From: Chamaea fasciata | Lineage: Eukaryota; Chordata; Aves; Passeriformes; Sylviidae | Length of the DNA stretch: 64,000 bases | NCBI GenBank assembly: GCA_029207755.1 | Contig: JARCOQ010000012.1 | Coordinates: 21,687,740 to 21,751,739, forward strand | Direction: 5' to 3' | In this document: piece after piece, positions 55,101-64,000 of the stretch | Layout of the letters: every line of letters starts with the position of its first letter | Position numbering within the stretch: the first letter of the stretch is position 1 | Program-made: the position numbers and the translations under genes | Notes under the pieces: generated by a model | Databases searched by the model: none | The model's input: the letters and a program-made list of their open reading frames with translations, nothing else | What the model was told of the DNA's origin: nothing

Positions 55101-56161
55101 ATAGAAATAGGAATAGGGCTTGAGGCACAGTCTCAAAGATCCAAGGGCTGCGTCCGTCCTGGCACAAGGCCAAAAAAGGTATCAAAACCTCTGGTTTTTA
55201 CCTCATGAGTGAAACAAAGAATGGAACCCAAATCCTTCCCTTAAATGGAAGCCTCCTTGCCACTGTGGGGCTGCAAACCCTACCAGGTGAGGTACACTTC
55301 TACACAGGACCTTGCTCATTTTTCCGTTGCCAGCAGAGTTTGCAAAGTTCACTTCAAAACAGTTTCTGATTGCGAAATGAAGTTTCTACAAATGACCACC
55401 AGTGCAAAACCAAAGCTTCTATGAACGAGAGAGCCCCTGCTCCCCTGGTTTCCTCTCCTAGAGCAGACAGATGATTTCTAGCAGCTTGCTGGGATCGTCC
55501 AGAAACTTCCTCCGCGCTGGCTTTTAAAAATGCCTGCAATCATACCCCCTCACACAAGGGCCTCAGGTGCAGGATCTCAAAGATTCAATAACAGTTTCGG
55601 GTGCAGATTAATGCAAAATACAGTAACAGTATGAATCACCCCAGAACACACATTTTGGAGGAAAACACCAGATCCTGTTAGCCTGGCCTGGAAAATGCTA
55701 CATTACCATTAGAAACATATTCCTCCTTGCAATAACGACATCAGAAGGGCAGCTTATCAGACACTGTTCCCGGTCCACATTAAGAGCTGCAAATGAAGAC
55801 GGTCTCCAAGCTATTAACAGCTCAGAATCCTCATTGGGAGCAATCTGATGACCAGGACAATAGCTTCTCCCATACTATTTTCCATTCTGGTTTCTCTTCT
55901 AGCCTCCTTCCCTGTGCTCATCAGTTCAGACTAACAGATGGGGGCCACCACTTCCATCAGCTCTTCTGGAAGGTGGAATGTAACAGGCCAGCTGGGAAGG
56001 AGGGCCAGAGCACCTCAGCCCACAGTAGCCCCAAGGCCAAACGTGATTCCCAGAGGCGCAAACGTACGGCCCCCGTGTTTGGGCTGGAGCCGCTGTCAAT
56101 GGACCTGAAGCCAGGAGAGTCTGTGGACTTGGTGCTGCCAGGCTTCTCCCGCAAGGCGCAG
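31297..56161 (+). CDS. HYDIN: HYDIN exon cassette 2 (16 exons, complete, internal part of a gene)
   Basis: Span of e1 to e16 joined at 31297-31431, 32856-33055, 36425-36546, 37849-38053, 39767-39959, 41217-41316, 42559-42677, 43854-44077, 45906-45973, 48029-48237, 49050-49150, 50394-50529, 50977-51141, 52005-52157, 53992-54230 and 55903-56161. Every border keeps GT/AG and the same phase as cassette 1, and the total is again 876 codons without a stop. Amino-acid changes relative to cassette 1, in cassette numbering: R334G (e7), L685P and D700G (e14), P733H and F779L (e15), R796H, A814V and P842R (e16). Five silent changes lie in e8, e10 (two), e12 and e14. L685P and P733H introduce or remove proline near predicted beta strands. 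Confidence 0.88.
32856..33055 (+). CDS. HYDIN: HYDIN exon e2, cassette 2
   Basis: 200 nt, phase 0 to 2, identical to cassette 1, including the ARAILDFPDEL motif. Confidence 0.92.
34588..34882. repeat. (GGGAA)59 microsatellite, copy 2
   Basis: Uninterrupted, 295 bp, two repeats shorter than in copies 1 and 3. This length change is the main difference between the left 11 kb of copies 1 and 2. Confidence 0.98.
35170..35194. repeat. Perfect inverted repeat, copy 2
   Basis: Unchanged copy of the 10-bp stem and 5-base loop at 8431-8455. Confidence 0.8.
36425..36546 (+). CDS. HYDIN: HYDIN exon e3, cassette 2
   Basis: 122 nt, identical to cassette 1, with ATAG|GTGAGT donor. Confidence 0.9.
37849..38053 (+). 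CDS. HYDIN: HYDIN exon e4, cassette 2
   Basis: 205 nt, identical to cassette 1, with the same weak AG|GTTGGT donor. The first mismatches between copies 1 and 2 after a long identical stretch follow 22 bases beyond this exon. Confidence 0.88.
38285..38714 (-). mobile_element. CR1-type LINE ORF2 remnant, copy 2
   Basis: Counterpart of 11546-11975 with a few substitutions. Decayed in the same way, so its decay predates the duplication. Confidence 0.65.
39767..39959 (+). CDS. HYDIN: HYDIN exon e5, cassette 2
   Basis: 193 nt, identical to cassette 1; charged helical insert of the third ASH domain. Confidence 0.86.
39982..40168. repeat. CTT/CTC pyrimidine tract, copy 2
   Basis: Same position and apparently the same length as 13242-13428, in contrast to the length change in the GGGAA tract. 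Confidence 0.92.
41217..41316 (+). CDS. HYDIN: HYDIN exon e6, cassette 2
   Basis: 100 nt, identical to cassette 1. Confidence 0.9.
42040..42320 (-). mobile_element. CR1 LINE 3' end, copy 2
   Basis: Counterpart of 15300-15580, same orientation and truncation. Confidence 0.9.
42559..42677 (+). CDS. HYDIN: HYDIN exon e7, cassette 2
   Basis: 119 nt. AGA in cassette 1 is GGA here, changing residue 334 from Arg to Gly just after the GEG turn that ends the third ASH domain. Confidence 0.9.
42922..42945. repeat. Perfect inverted repeat, copy 2
   Basis: Counterpart of 16184-16207, stem intact. Confidence 0.7.
43854..44077 (+). CDS. HYDIN: HYDIN exon e8, cassette 2
   Basis: 224 nt; one silent change (ACG to ACA, Thr) relative to cassette 1. 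Confidence 0.92.
45583..45642 (-). mobile_element. MIR/CORE-SINE-like fragment, copy 2
   Basis: Counterpart of 18931-18990, unchanged. Confidence 0.45.
45906..45973 (+). CDS. HYDIN: HYDIN exon e9, cassette 2
   Basis: 68 nt, identical to cassette 1. Confidence 0.9.
46164..46841 (-). mobile_element. LTR-like element with CpG-rich segment, copy 2
   Basis: Counterpart of 19512-20189 with few substitutions; the CpG sites of the central part are largely kept. Confidence 0.5.
48029..48237 (+). CDS. HYDIN: HYDIN exon e10, cassette 2
   Basis: 209 nt, two silent changes (TCG to TCC Ser, CGG to AGG Arg). It shows the same apparent shortening after NTS as cassette 1, so that shortening is older than the duplication. 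Confidence 0.88.
49050..49150 (+). CDS. HYDIN: HYDIN exon e11, cassette 2
   Basis: 101 nt, identical to cassette 1. Confidence 0.92.
50394..50529 (+). CDS. HYDIN: HYDIN exon e12, cassette 2
   Basis: 136 nt, one silent change (GCC to GCG, Ala). Confidence 0.88.
50977..51141 (+). CDS. HYDIN: HYDIN exon e13, cassette 2
   Basis: 165 nt, identical to cassette 1. Confidence 0.9.
52005..52157 (+). CDS. HYDIN: HYDIN exon e14, cassette 2
   Basis: 153 nt. CTA to CCA changes residue 685 Leu to Pro and GAT to GGT changes residue 700 Asp to Gly; one further change is silent (TTT to TTC). The proline falls in the strand after EFG, which may weaken the fold. Confidence 0.82.
53992..54230 (+). CDS. HYDIN: HYDIN exon e15, cassette 2
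   Basis: 239 nt. CCT to CAT (residue 733 Pro to His) and TTT to CTT (779 Phe to Leu) relative to cassette 1. The second alters the otherwise highly conserved TDKPFAPELNLG motif. Confidence 0.9.
54635..54658. other. Dense substitution patch in copy 3
   Basis: Six differences from copies 1 and 2 within 24 bases of the e15-e16 intron, against a background of about one per few hundred bases. See findings. Confidence 0.85.
55903..56161 (+). CDS. HYDIN: HYDIN exon e16, cassette 2
   Basis: 259 nt with three amino-acid changes relative to cassette 1: residue 796 Arg to His, 814 Ala to Val, 842 Pro to Arg. Borders and phase are unchanged. Confidence 0.9.
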
Positions 56162-57950
56162 GTGAGGTCCCCACCACGGGCTGAGCTGGGGAAGCATCAG
56201 ATCCCCTCCCCTGGGCTCGTTCCACAGTCCCTTGACATTTGCCTGGGGAAATGAGCCTGTTTGGCTCCCTTTGTGCAGCTCACAGTCAAAGCTCAGGGGC
56301 TGAGTCGTCTACGCTTTCTGCTGGAATCACTATCATTAGTGGCACTGGCACGGCAGGAAATGTTCTGAAACAGCCCTGGAATCAGATTGATGTAGCAGAA
56401 GCAGTAGGAGGCCTTTAGGTGCCACTTCAGGCTCCTGCTAAGCTTCATCCAGCTCTGCTCAGGTTTTCCAAAAGCAGCATGGTGCTCTGCTTTCCCTTTG
56501 GAGAACCACAGCACATCCAAAGCCATGTGCTCCTGTTTTGCAGTTTCCCAAGAGAGCTGAGAGGGAAAAAGTTGAAAAACGTCAGCAGTCGTGTTGGACT
56601 CTAAAGGGGAAAACTGAGACCATTTGAATTTCAGTCAGGGAAACATTTTCTTAAATGAGGCTTGTGCCAAGAGTGGGCTGGTGGGAAGAGACAGGAAGGA
56701 CTCAAAATCATCTGGTTTAGACTTTTTGAGAGCATTTTGGTGCTCAGGGGTTGATATCTATGTGTTGAAAATGCATGTTTGCTGTGTCTGTGTATCCCAG
56801 AGAGCAGAACTTGGCCTGCTGGCTGCAAGCGGGAATGCCCAGCAGCCCAGCTTGCCTGCACAGGCAGCAAGAACCCCTGGAGAGCCAAGGTTGGCTTTTA
56901 ATACTGAAACCACACTGTGAGTCAGTGCTGGTCATGTTTTGAAATATTCCCCCCGCAGGCCCGGCCCCCCTCCCCAGGGCTAGCTCTGGAGAGGCTTTGG
57001 AGGAATATCTCCGAAGGGACAGGACAAAAGATTTCAAAAGAGGCTCTTACCCCCAGATTATTCCAAGTCGTTTATTCCTCAAAGGGGTCCAGGGGCCGAA
57101 AGAGAGAGAACAAAGAAATCCAGGGGTCTTATCTAGTCTCCTATTTTGGGAGGGTCCTGGCATTCAGCCAATTAGGTGTGGACATGTAGGGAGGAAATTC
57201 CAGAAGGGTCAAAAGGCGAGAGACCATTCCCCTAAAGAATTGCAAGGTTTCTCCAGGAGGAAAATGCCTTTGAAGCCCACAGTCAACAGGCACAACCTGT
57301 CTGTGTTTCCATCACTTTCGGGGAGGTGATTGCTGTAATCAGTTGATGATTCTTCCTTGCTGCTTTACTGGCGCTTTAAATTCTCTTTGTCATCTCCCTT
57401 TTTTAGGGATTGCTGTGTTCCTTCTTTTGCTTTTCAGGTTTGCTTTTGTTCCCAGTAAGGCCACAGTGTTTGGTCTCCTCTCTTGCTGCTCTGCCTGCAT
57501 GACTGTATCCCCCAGAACTGCCCTATCCAAAGCTGACCTGCTAGAAAGGAATTTCTTCTTCCCCACAGGAGAATGTGCTGTTATGCTTTCAGGTAGCCCA
57601 TTCCCTCCGTGGAACACGACTGCATAGCTGTGTGCAGGCAGAAATCAGCAGGTTTTTGGCCCTGTTGAATATGCAGATGATTTGGTTCAGGTGCTCTTGT
57701 CTCCATCCTGCCGGTGCTGACCTGCTCGGCCCTTCCTTCCCACCAGGCACTGCCCTACTGCCCCTGGCCAAAATACTGGAGCCAGACAGAAGGGATTCAA
57801 GTTCACCCTTGGGAATTCTGTGCCTGTACCTCCACAGCAGAAAGGGCTTTGGAAAAGGGGTCAAGGAAGGACGTCACCAGGGCATGGACAGGTCTCCTCT
57901 TGTCCTGTTTCCTCAAGTGGCAAAATCATGGTTCCATGTCTTTCCTGCAG
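56162..57950. other. Duplication-junction intron between cassettes 2 and 3
   Basis: Third example of the junction interval, same length (1,789 bp) and same content as 2759-4547. Confidence 0.75.
57004..57328 (-). mobile_element. LTR-like fragment in the junction intron, copy 3
   Basis: Counterpart of 3601-3925. Confidence 0.45.
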
Positions 57951-58085
57951 AATCTTCAGGGGGTGCAGGTCTCCATGGAGAGCTCACCTTACTTCCAGCT
58001 GGCGGGCCCCAGTGATGCATGCCGTGCCGTGCCAGGAGGCGCCATTACCGATGTGCACGTCCACTTCACTCCTGACGAGAACAAG
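57951..58085 (+). CDS. HYDIN: HYDIN exon e1, cassette 3
   Basis: 135 nt, identical to the other two copies. Confidence 0.9.
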
Positions 58086-61000
58086 GTGAGACTGGAGGAG
58101 CCAAAACACAGAATTATCTCCAAAGCCATTGTTGTCCCTGCACTCTGGGTACAGCCCATGCTGTGAGCTTGGCTCCAGGCCGTGGGCAGGCAGCCTGCAG
58201 CCAGTCCCAGCTTGGCATGTGCTGTCAGGCCCTGCACCCAGGCCTGACAGGCCCTGCTTCCCCTCGCTGCACATTCCTCTGAGCATTCCCAAGGGAAGAA
58301 AGATGCCCAGGGAACAGTAGGCAAACGGTAGAGGGGTGTTGATAGATGTCTGGCCATCTCTAGGTATAGTGGAAGGGGTTTCATTATTCTGCAAAGTACT
58401 AGAGGAACAAAGAGGTCAGAGAGCTTTCCGCCTTCCTGACGGGCAACAGCTTCCCTGCCTCACCCGGGGCTGGAGCAAGGACGGTGCTTTTTCACACCCT
58501 CTGTTCTCCAGCCTTGGGCTGTGCTGTCCCAGAGCACAGCTGACCATGATACGGCTGCAAGGCCAGGGCAGAGGATGTGCTGTGCCCGTGGGCCCAGCCT
58601 GGCACAGGCACACTGAGCTCTAGGTGCCCTTAGTCAGCAGGAGCTTGGTGAGCTGCAGGGGACTTGGACACCTGCCTGAAAGAGCTCGTGTAGGGCAGGT
58701 ACAGCCTGCAGGCAGGCAGACCTGTGGGCCCAGAGCCGGTGGCAGCGACACTGCTGCGGCTCTGTCTTCATGCCTGTCACTGTGGTTGCTCTGTCAGCTG
58801 GCGCCCATTCCATGCCAATTGTGCTTTTGCGTGCAAGTTTGAACACCAGTGCCGAGGCCCTGGCAAGTCTGCTCTCAGCGCTGTGATCTGGAGGCTCGTT
58901 CATACAGAGGGGTTTAGGACATGGCATGGAAGGGAGGAGGCCTTGCAGGGAAACAAAGAGAGGCTCTTTCCAACAGCATCCTGCTACCTCTTAGCACTGT
59001 TCTTCTCGTGACTTGGTTGGAGAGGCAAAATTAGAGGGGAGTTCTGAGCAAACAGATATTTCTACACCAGGCCAGAGGTCCAGGATCTCTTTGGGTGCAG
59101 CTGTTCTCTCAGTTTCCTTTTGCTGCTTAGATTCAGTTTAACACTTTGTCCTATTCTCAATCCGTGGGAATATAGTAACCTAAGGAGGAATGTCCTGTGT
59201 TCCCTAGCTCCATGTTCCTTAGAAGGGACTTAGGAATTATTTAACATCATTAAAATTGAGAGTAAAAATTATGGTGGCCCTGGGCACTTGTCTGTATGAC
59301 CCAAGTGACACAAGAGCTTAATGCCACTGAGATAGGTTTTGCAAAGTGCACTGCTGCCTTTAAAATGTGAGATATTAGTAGAACTTATTGTTCATTTGGG
59401 GGTGGAATAGGTAAATTGATACCCTTGAAGGGATATAGGAAATGGCTTTTCTTCTGCCATGGAGATGGCACCAAATGACCTGTGCTGAGACAGTTTCTTT
59501 TCCTGCAGGTTTATTCCCATGAGCTCGTCTGCGTCAGTGGAGAGGAAAGGATAGTTGTGCCAATTCGGGCCATCCCTGCCCGAGCTATCCTGGACTTCCC
59601 AGACGAGCTGGACTTCTCAAAGTGTCCGGTCAAGGGCAGCACCCGCAAGAGTCTGCTGATTCAGAATTGTGGTAGTGTGGCAGCTCATTACCAGCTGGGC
59701 ACCGAGAGGTGAGGCAGCTCATCTGTCCTTGTGCAAAACACCTTTGGGGGATAACAGAGTTGGGAAAGAACAACAAAAGGAACCAGAGCATGGGAGCTGC
59801 TGCCCTGCGTCGCCGGCTGGAAATGGGCAGGATGGATGGCATCTGCTCTTGCTTTCAGTGTTCTTAGCAGGATGCAGCCTTTGAGCTTTCTCTGCCCCAG
59901 ATTTCCTGGGGGGTGCTGGAACATGTTAGTTGCTGGCTTGCGCCCTCCTGAGCACAAGCAGCTTCTGAAATGGGTACTCACCACTGTCAGCCAAACAGAC
60001 CCATTCTCTGGGAGGACACAGGCACATGGCTTTCCAGTGGTGCCTGCATCAGATGCCCAACATGAGCTGTGTTGCAGGCAGCCGGTGCAGTTCCTGTTAC
60101 TTAAAGCTGATCTGATTTCCCTTGTCAGCTGAGGGCATCAGTCCCCTCTTCTGTTCCACGATGAACCTTTGAAAGCCGGTTTAAAATTTCAAACACGTGC
60201 TTTAAATCTCTGAATAAGGTCGTGCCCCCTTTCATTGAGATCTCATTTTACATATTCTGAAGTTCCTGTGTTTCTGCTGTTTTTTCATTTTGGTTTGTGT
60301 TAAATGTTTGCCAAAAGATCATGAATTCTTCATTGGGAACTTTCATAAATGTCAAGCTCCTCCAAGGCCTATCAATACACCACATGCCCATAGGCATAGG
60401 CACAGGTGTATTAGAAACATGAGACATTTAGTGACTATGTGAAAAGCAATTGGGCTGATTTAGAAGATAAAAGTATAGAATAACTTTCTCTAGAGGGGAC
60501 CTCTGGAAATTGTCCGAGCAAATACGCTGCTCAAAGCAAGACCAGTGTCCGGGGATTGCAAGGGGCCATTGGGAGATCTGGAGTTGTCTTTAGATGCCAT
60601 ACAAGGAAACAAACATACAAATGGACTAGTTAAAAAGCCGAAGAAGACCTATTAAAACCCCTCCATGACCTTATCTTTTCTGCCTGTCGGGTGCAGTAGT
60701 GATTCATTGAAAGGGTAGATCTAACAGGATGAGAACTATCTTAAGGAACAGCTGACAATTAACTCACTATATTGCTCTAATCAAGCCATAAAAGGCCAAA
60801 ATTTATCCTGCCAGCCCCATCTCTTGGCAGTGGTTTTCATTTGGTTATTATAGCGTCAGGGATGTCTCCTTCACAGTCCTTCTTATCTGTGGGCTCAGGG
60901 AACAGCTTAGTGATGTTGACTGAAATTCAGAGGAGTTAAGTTTAACTGTAGAGCTTGTGTCCTTGGGTCTTGGGGAGCCAGGTCTATATGAGAGATGACT

Positions 61001-63209
61001 GCTACAGCAGGAACAGGGGAGTCTGGTGGGTACAGCCTGGGGTGGGATGTAGGAGATGCAAGGGCTGATTTGCACTCAGTTTTTCAGCCCTGACAACTGA
61101 AACTTGGCTGGATCCTCTTCTCCTGGTAATTTGAAAATAAGAAGATATCTTCTTTCTCACGCAACCCCTGAGGTCACTCCCAGGAGTGTTATTCACATCC
61201 TGCCATCTGAGGGCAGGAGTATGTAACATGGGGCAGGAGTGGGAAGGGAAGGGAAGGGAAGGGAAGGGAAGGGAAGGGAAGGGAAGGGAAGGGAAGGGAA
61301 GGGAAGGGAAGGGAAGGGAAGGGAAGGGAAGGGAAGGGAAGGGAAGGGAAGGGAAGGGAAGGGAAGGGAAGGGAAGGGAAGGGAAGGGAAGGGAAGGGAA
61401 GGGAAGGGAAGGGAAGGGAAGGGAAGGGAAGGGAAGGGAAGGGAAGGGAAGGGAAGGGAAGGGAAGGGAAGGGAAGGGAAGGGAAGGGAAGGGAAGGGAA
61501 GGGAAGGGAAGGGAAGGGAAGGGAAGGGAAGGGAAGGGAAGGGAAGGGGAGTGCTGAAGTGTGGCCAGGGACTCCCTTAACTGGCAGCTTCTCTTTCTGG
61601 CAAAATTCCTGACAAAACAATAAGAAAAAAATCCTGTGCCTTGCCCACACCAGGCACTGATCCCCCAAGCCCCAGCAGAGACCTGCAGCAGTGCTGGCTC
61701 ACCCTCGGGGCAGATGTGGGAGCTCGTACAGTAATCGGGCTCCGGGGCTGCTGGGGCCTTGTCTTTCCTCCTCTCTCCCCAAAGTCTCACATCCAGCACA
61801 TAAACATTGCTGGCCCAAGGCTTCTCCATCAGCCACTAGTGATGTTCTCACTAGTGGTAATGGAGCAGGTCAGGCCCATAACTGCAGCAATAGGTCCTTA
61901 GTGAGCAGAACCTGAAGCAAGTTCATCAGCTGTCACTACTGACATGAATGAAATTCAGCTTGCCAGATGTTCTCTATATTTTTGTGTGTGATAAGTTCAT
62001 CACCAAACTCCCCAGAACACCCTTTCTGTGCACAGATTGACCACCAGCAAAGCACTGAGGAACTTTTGTTTCCTCAGTGGGGCTGTGGAAGAGCACAAAG
62101 CCCAGCAACTTCTGGGCAGAAGCACATTTCACCTGAGCTGTCCCTGAGCATCAAAGCACGGAGTCTTGTGTTTGTCAGGCAAGAACTGTTCACCTGGTGA
62201 CCAATCCTAATTGCTCCTGTTACATCCAAAGTGCACCAAGACATTTGCGTAATTATTTCCAACACATTGCGCAGAGTTTGTCTGGTGAGCCAAGCAAACA
62301 GTTGCCAGCCTGGATGACAACCCAGGGCCCCAGACTGCACTGCTGGTAAATACACAAAACCCTCCTGTTCTGCCTCCTCGATGTGCTCCTGCTAATGGTG
62401 CTTCATATGGCTGGGATTGGATCCTTCAGATTGTAAATGGCATCCTCCTTTTGGGTCTTGTTTCCATGTCACTGTATTGCTCTAATCTGCATTTGCACTC
62501 TTTCAGAGTTTTGATTGCTCCTTTTTGTAGAGCAGCTTTCATTGAAATGCTGACAAAATGTGCTAATTCAGGATCTTTTCAAGGTAAAAGAAACCAAAGA
62601 GCCACGCTGCAAATTCAACAGTAGTTATTCCGTGGTCTTCAAGAGAAAGTTCCTTCTCCCTGTCTGATTCCTAGGCTGTAATCTCACAAGAGAGATAGTG
62701 CCCTAACATTTGCATCTCTTGAGAGGAAGTTTATAGGTAGCAGGAAATGAGAAATTCCTGAGGCAGTCAGCGTCAAGTTATGCATGCAGATAGCTCTTAA
62801 CTCTCTCTGTGCTTTTCACAAACCATTCTCTGATGGGATTGCTGGCAGTCAGAAGGCTGGATGCAGAGTATGGGGGAGATTAGGTCGTTTTATCCCACAG
62901 GATCTTCTGAGGGCTGGATCTCCTCAGAAGTGGGTCAGTAGCTGTTTCTGATCCTGGCTGTTCTGTCTGTCTTGGCCGTAGTTTGTTTGCTCCCTGCTTG
63001 CCCAAGTGAGCTGAAGTGACCTGCACTGCAGAAAGAATGTCATGGCCAGAATTCCCCCCAAGTCCTGATCCTCTCTTTGTGTTGCAGTCCTTTCTCCGTG
63101 GTTCCAGCCGAAGGAATTCTGGGCCCTGGTCACACCATGCAGGTGACAGTGGGATTTCACCCGCTGACGTGCGGTGACCATTTCGGGTCCCTGGTGGCGC
63201 GCTGCATAG
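57951..63209 (+). CDS. HYDIN: HYDIN exon cassette 3, first three exons (cut by window end)
   Basis: e1 to e3 at 57951-58085, 59509-59708 and 63088-63209. The encoded residues are identical to those of cassettes 1 and 2 by eye. The cassette continues beyond the right edge; e4 would be expected roughly 1.3 kb after e3. Confidence 0.87.
59509..59708 (+). CDS. HYDIN: HYDIN exon e2, cassette 3
   Basis: 200 nt, identical to the other two copies. A 1-base deletion in the preceding intron (near 58516) shifts coordinates by one. Confidence 0.92.
61241..61545. repeat. (GGGAA)61 microsatellite, copy 3
   Basis: Uninterrupted, 305 bp, same repeat number as copy 1. Confidence 0.98.
61833..61857. repeat. 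Perfect inverted repeat, copy 3
   Basis: Unchanged copy of 8431-8455. Confidence 0.8.
63088..63209 (+). CDS. HYDIN: HYDIN exon e3, cassette 3
   Basis: 122 nt, identical to the other copies. It is the last exon visible before the window ends. Confidence 0.9.
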
Positions 63210-64000
63210 GTGAGTGCTGGGCAACGCATGGGACACAGGACAGTTCTCCACCATCACTCCCTGTTCATCCCCCTCAATTCCCTCTAGATGTACCTCCTCT
63301 GTTCCAGCTCTGCCCCAAAGAAAACTGAAATAGCTGGTGTTTAAATGGTTGAAAAAGTGGATCCCCTCTAACAGGGCTGAGATTTTTGGAATTCTGTTTT
63401 GCTGGGTGTTGCAGAGTGGAGGAAGGAGGAACCCTGATTCTCCACTACTGTGTGGCTACGCCTGGGTGAAGTTTTATTTTACTCCTGGGCAGTGCTGTAT
63501 GTGAGCTGCGAGGTCTCCATCAGACTCTCTCCAATGCAATGTATTTCTTGCACACCTCTGTCCTGTATGCCGCTTCTCCACTGGCTTGTCACAGACCCTT
63601 TTACTATGTTGCCCTCTACACATCCATGCAGTTTTTGCCTAATAACATCTTCAGGCCCTCAAGTTCCTGTATGGTGACAAATCAAGACAAATTTTTCCTC
63701 GTCCCCATTTCCCAGGCCGTTCATGCTGTTGCAAACCTCTCACATCTCCCATTTGATTTCTAGACTGAGGAATCCCATTCAGACTTCATATAGAAGCTGC
63801 TCTGTACTTATTAATCTTTCCTTGTCCTTTTGTATTTAACCTGAAATGCTCCATCTTGGTTTTTGAGATCAGGACAATATGAAATATTTCAAGACTGATG
63901 GGGCTGTGGGTTTGGACAGGAAGATGACGATGATGATGATTTTTATGGTGTTCATTTTGTAGTGGTTTGTCATATTGCAAAGCCAGGCTGGTTGTGTTTC

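Larger units (their letters stand above)
53404..64000 (+). repeat. Tandem segmental duplication, third copy, cut by window end
   Basis: The first 10.6 kb of a third unit, holding e15, e16, e1, e2 and e3. It is more diverged from copies 1 and 2 than they are from each other, with differences concentrated between about 54.05 and 56.5 kb and long near-identical stretches afterwards. The last 791 bp (63210-64000) are e3-e4 intron with no visible exon. The array therefore continues past the right edge. Confidence 0.95.

Noticed and set aside
1..64000. CRISPR arrays, prokaryotic operons, rRNA or tRNA genes
   Set aside because: The tandem structure is a 26.7-kb segmental duplication with spliced exons; the only short-period repeats are microsatellites. 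No tRNA or rRNA signature was noticed on either strand.
1..64000. Assembly duplication of one locus as the full explanation
   Set aside because: Units differ by specific indels (59 versus 61 repeats, 85-bp deletion, single-base indels) and clustered substitutions, which two haplotypes alone would not give for three copies in tandem. It cannot be excluded without read depth.

Overview
The window is vertebrate nuclear DNA and looks avian, most likely from a songbird. Short exons with GT/AG borders sit in long introns. The introns carry a CR1 LINE 3' end, a CR1 ORF2 remnant and LTR fragments that resemble passerine endogenous-retrovirus LTRs. All recognisable coding sequence is on the + strand and belongs to one gene family, HYDIN, an axonemal central-pair protein built from ASH (ASPM-SPD-2-Hydin) immunoglobulin-like domains. 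Family calls rest on reading the translations against remembered human HYDIN; no search was run.

The window is a tandem array. A unit of about 26.7 kb recurs at offsets of +26,749 (position 1 to 26,750) and +26,654 (26,750 to 53,404), so about 2.4 units are visible and both window edges fall inside a unit. Each unit carries the same 16 exons, numbered e1-e16 here in HYDIN order. They match roughly human residues 130 to 1,000. The exons for the HYDIN N-terminus (start codon, about the first 127 residues) and for everything after about residue 1,000 are absent from every unit seen.

Layout: e15-e16 of an upstream cassette (589-2758); complete cassette 1, e1-e16 (4548-29507); complete cassette 2, e1-e16 (31297-56161); start of cassette 3, e1-e3 (57951-63209). 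The introns between e16 and the next e1 (2759-4547, 29508-31296, 56162-57950) contain the duplication junction.

The central observation is that the cassette is closed in frame. The exons add up to 2,628 nt (876 codons) without a stop, e16 ends in phase 0 and e1 begins in phase 0. Splicing from one unit into the next would therefore keep the frame open, and the array could be the middle of one giant HYDIN-type gene with an 876-residue protein repeat. The alternative is a recent array of untranslated partial copies. Cassettes 1 and 2 differ at 13 coding positions by eye (8 amino-acid changing, 5 silent), with no frameshift, stop or splice-site loss.

The introns hold the mobile-element remnants, a long GGGAA microsatellite, a CTT/CTC pyrimidine tract and some perfect inverted repeats. 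Identity between units is uneven: positions 1-11335 match 26750-38074 almost perfectly, then differences become frequent, which points to very recent duplication or gene conversion.
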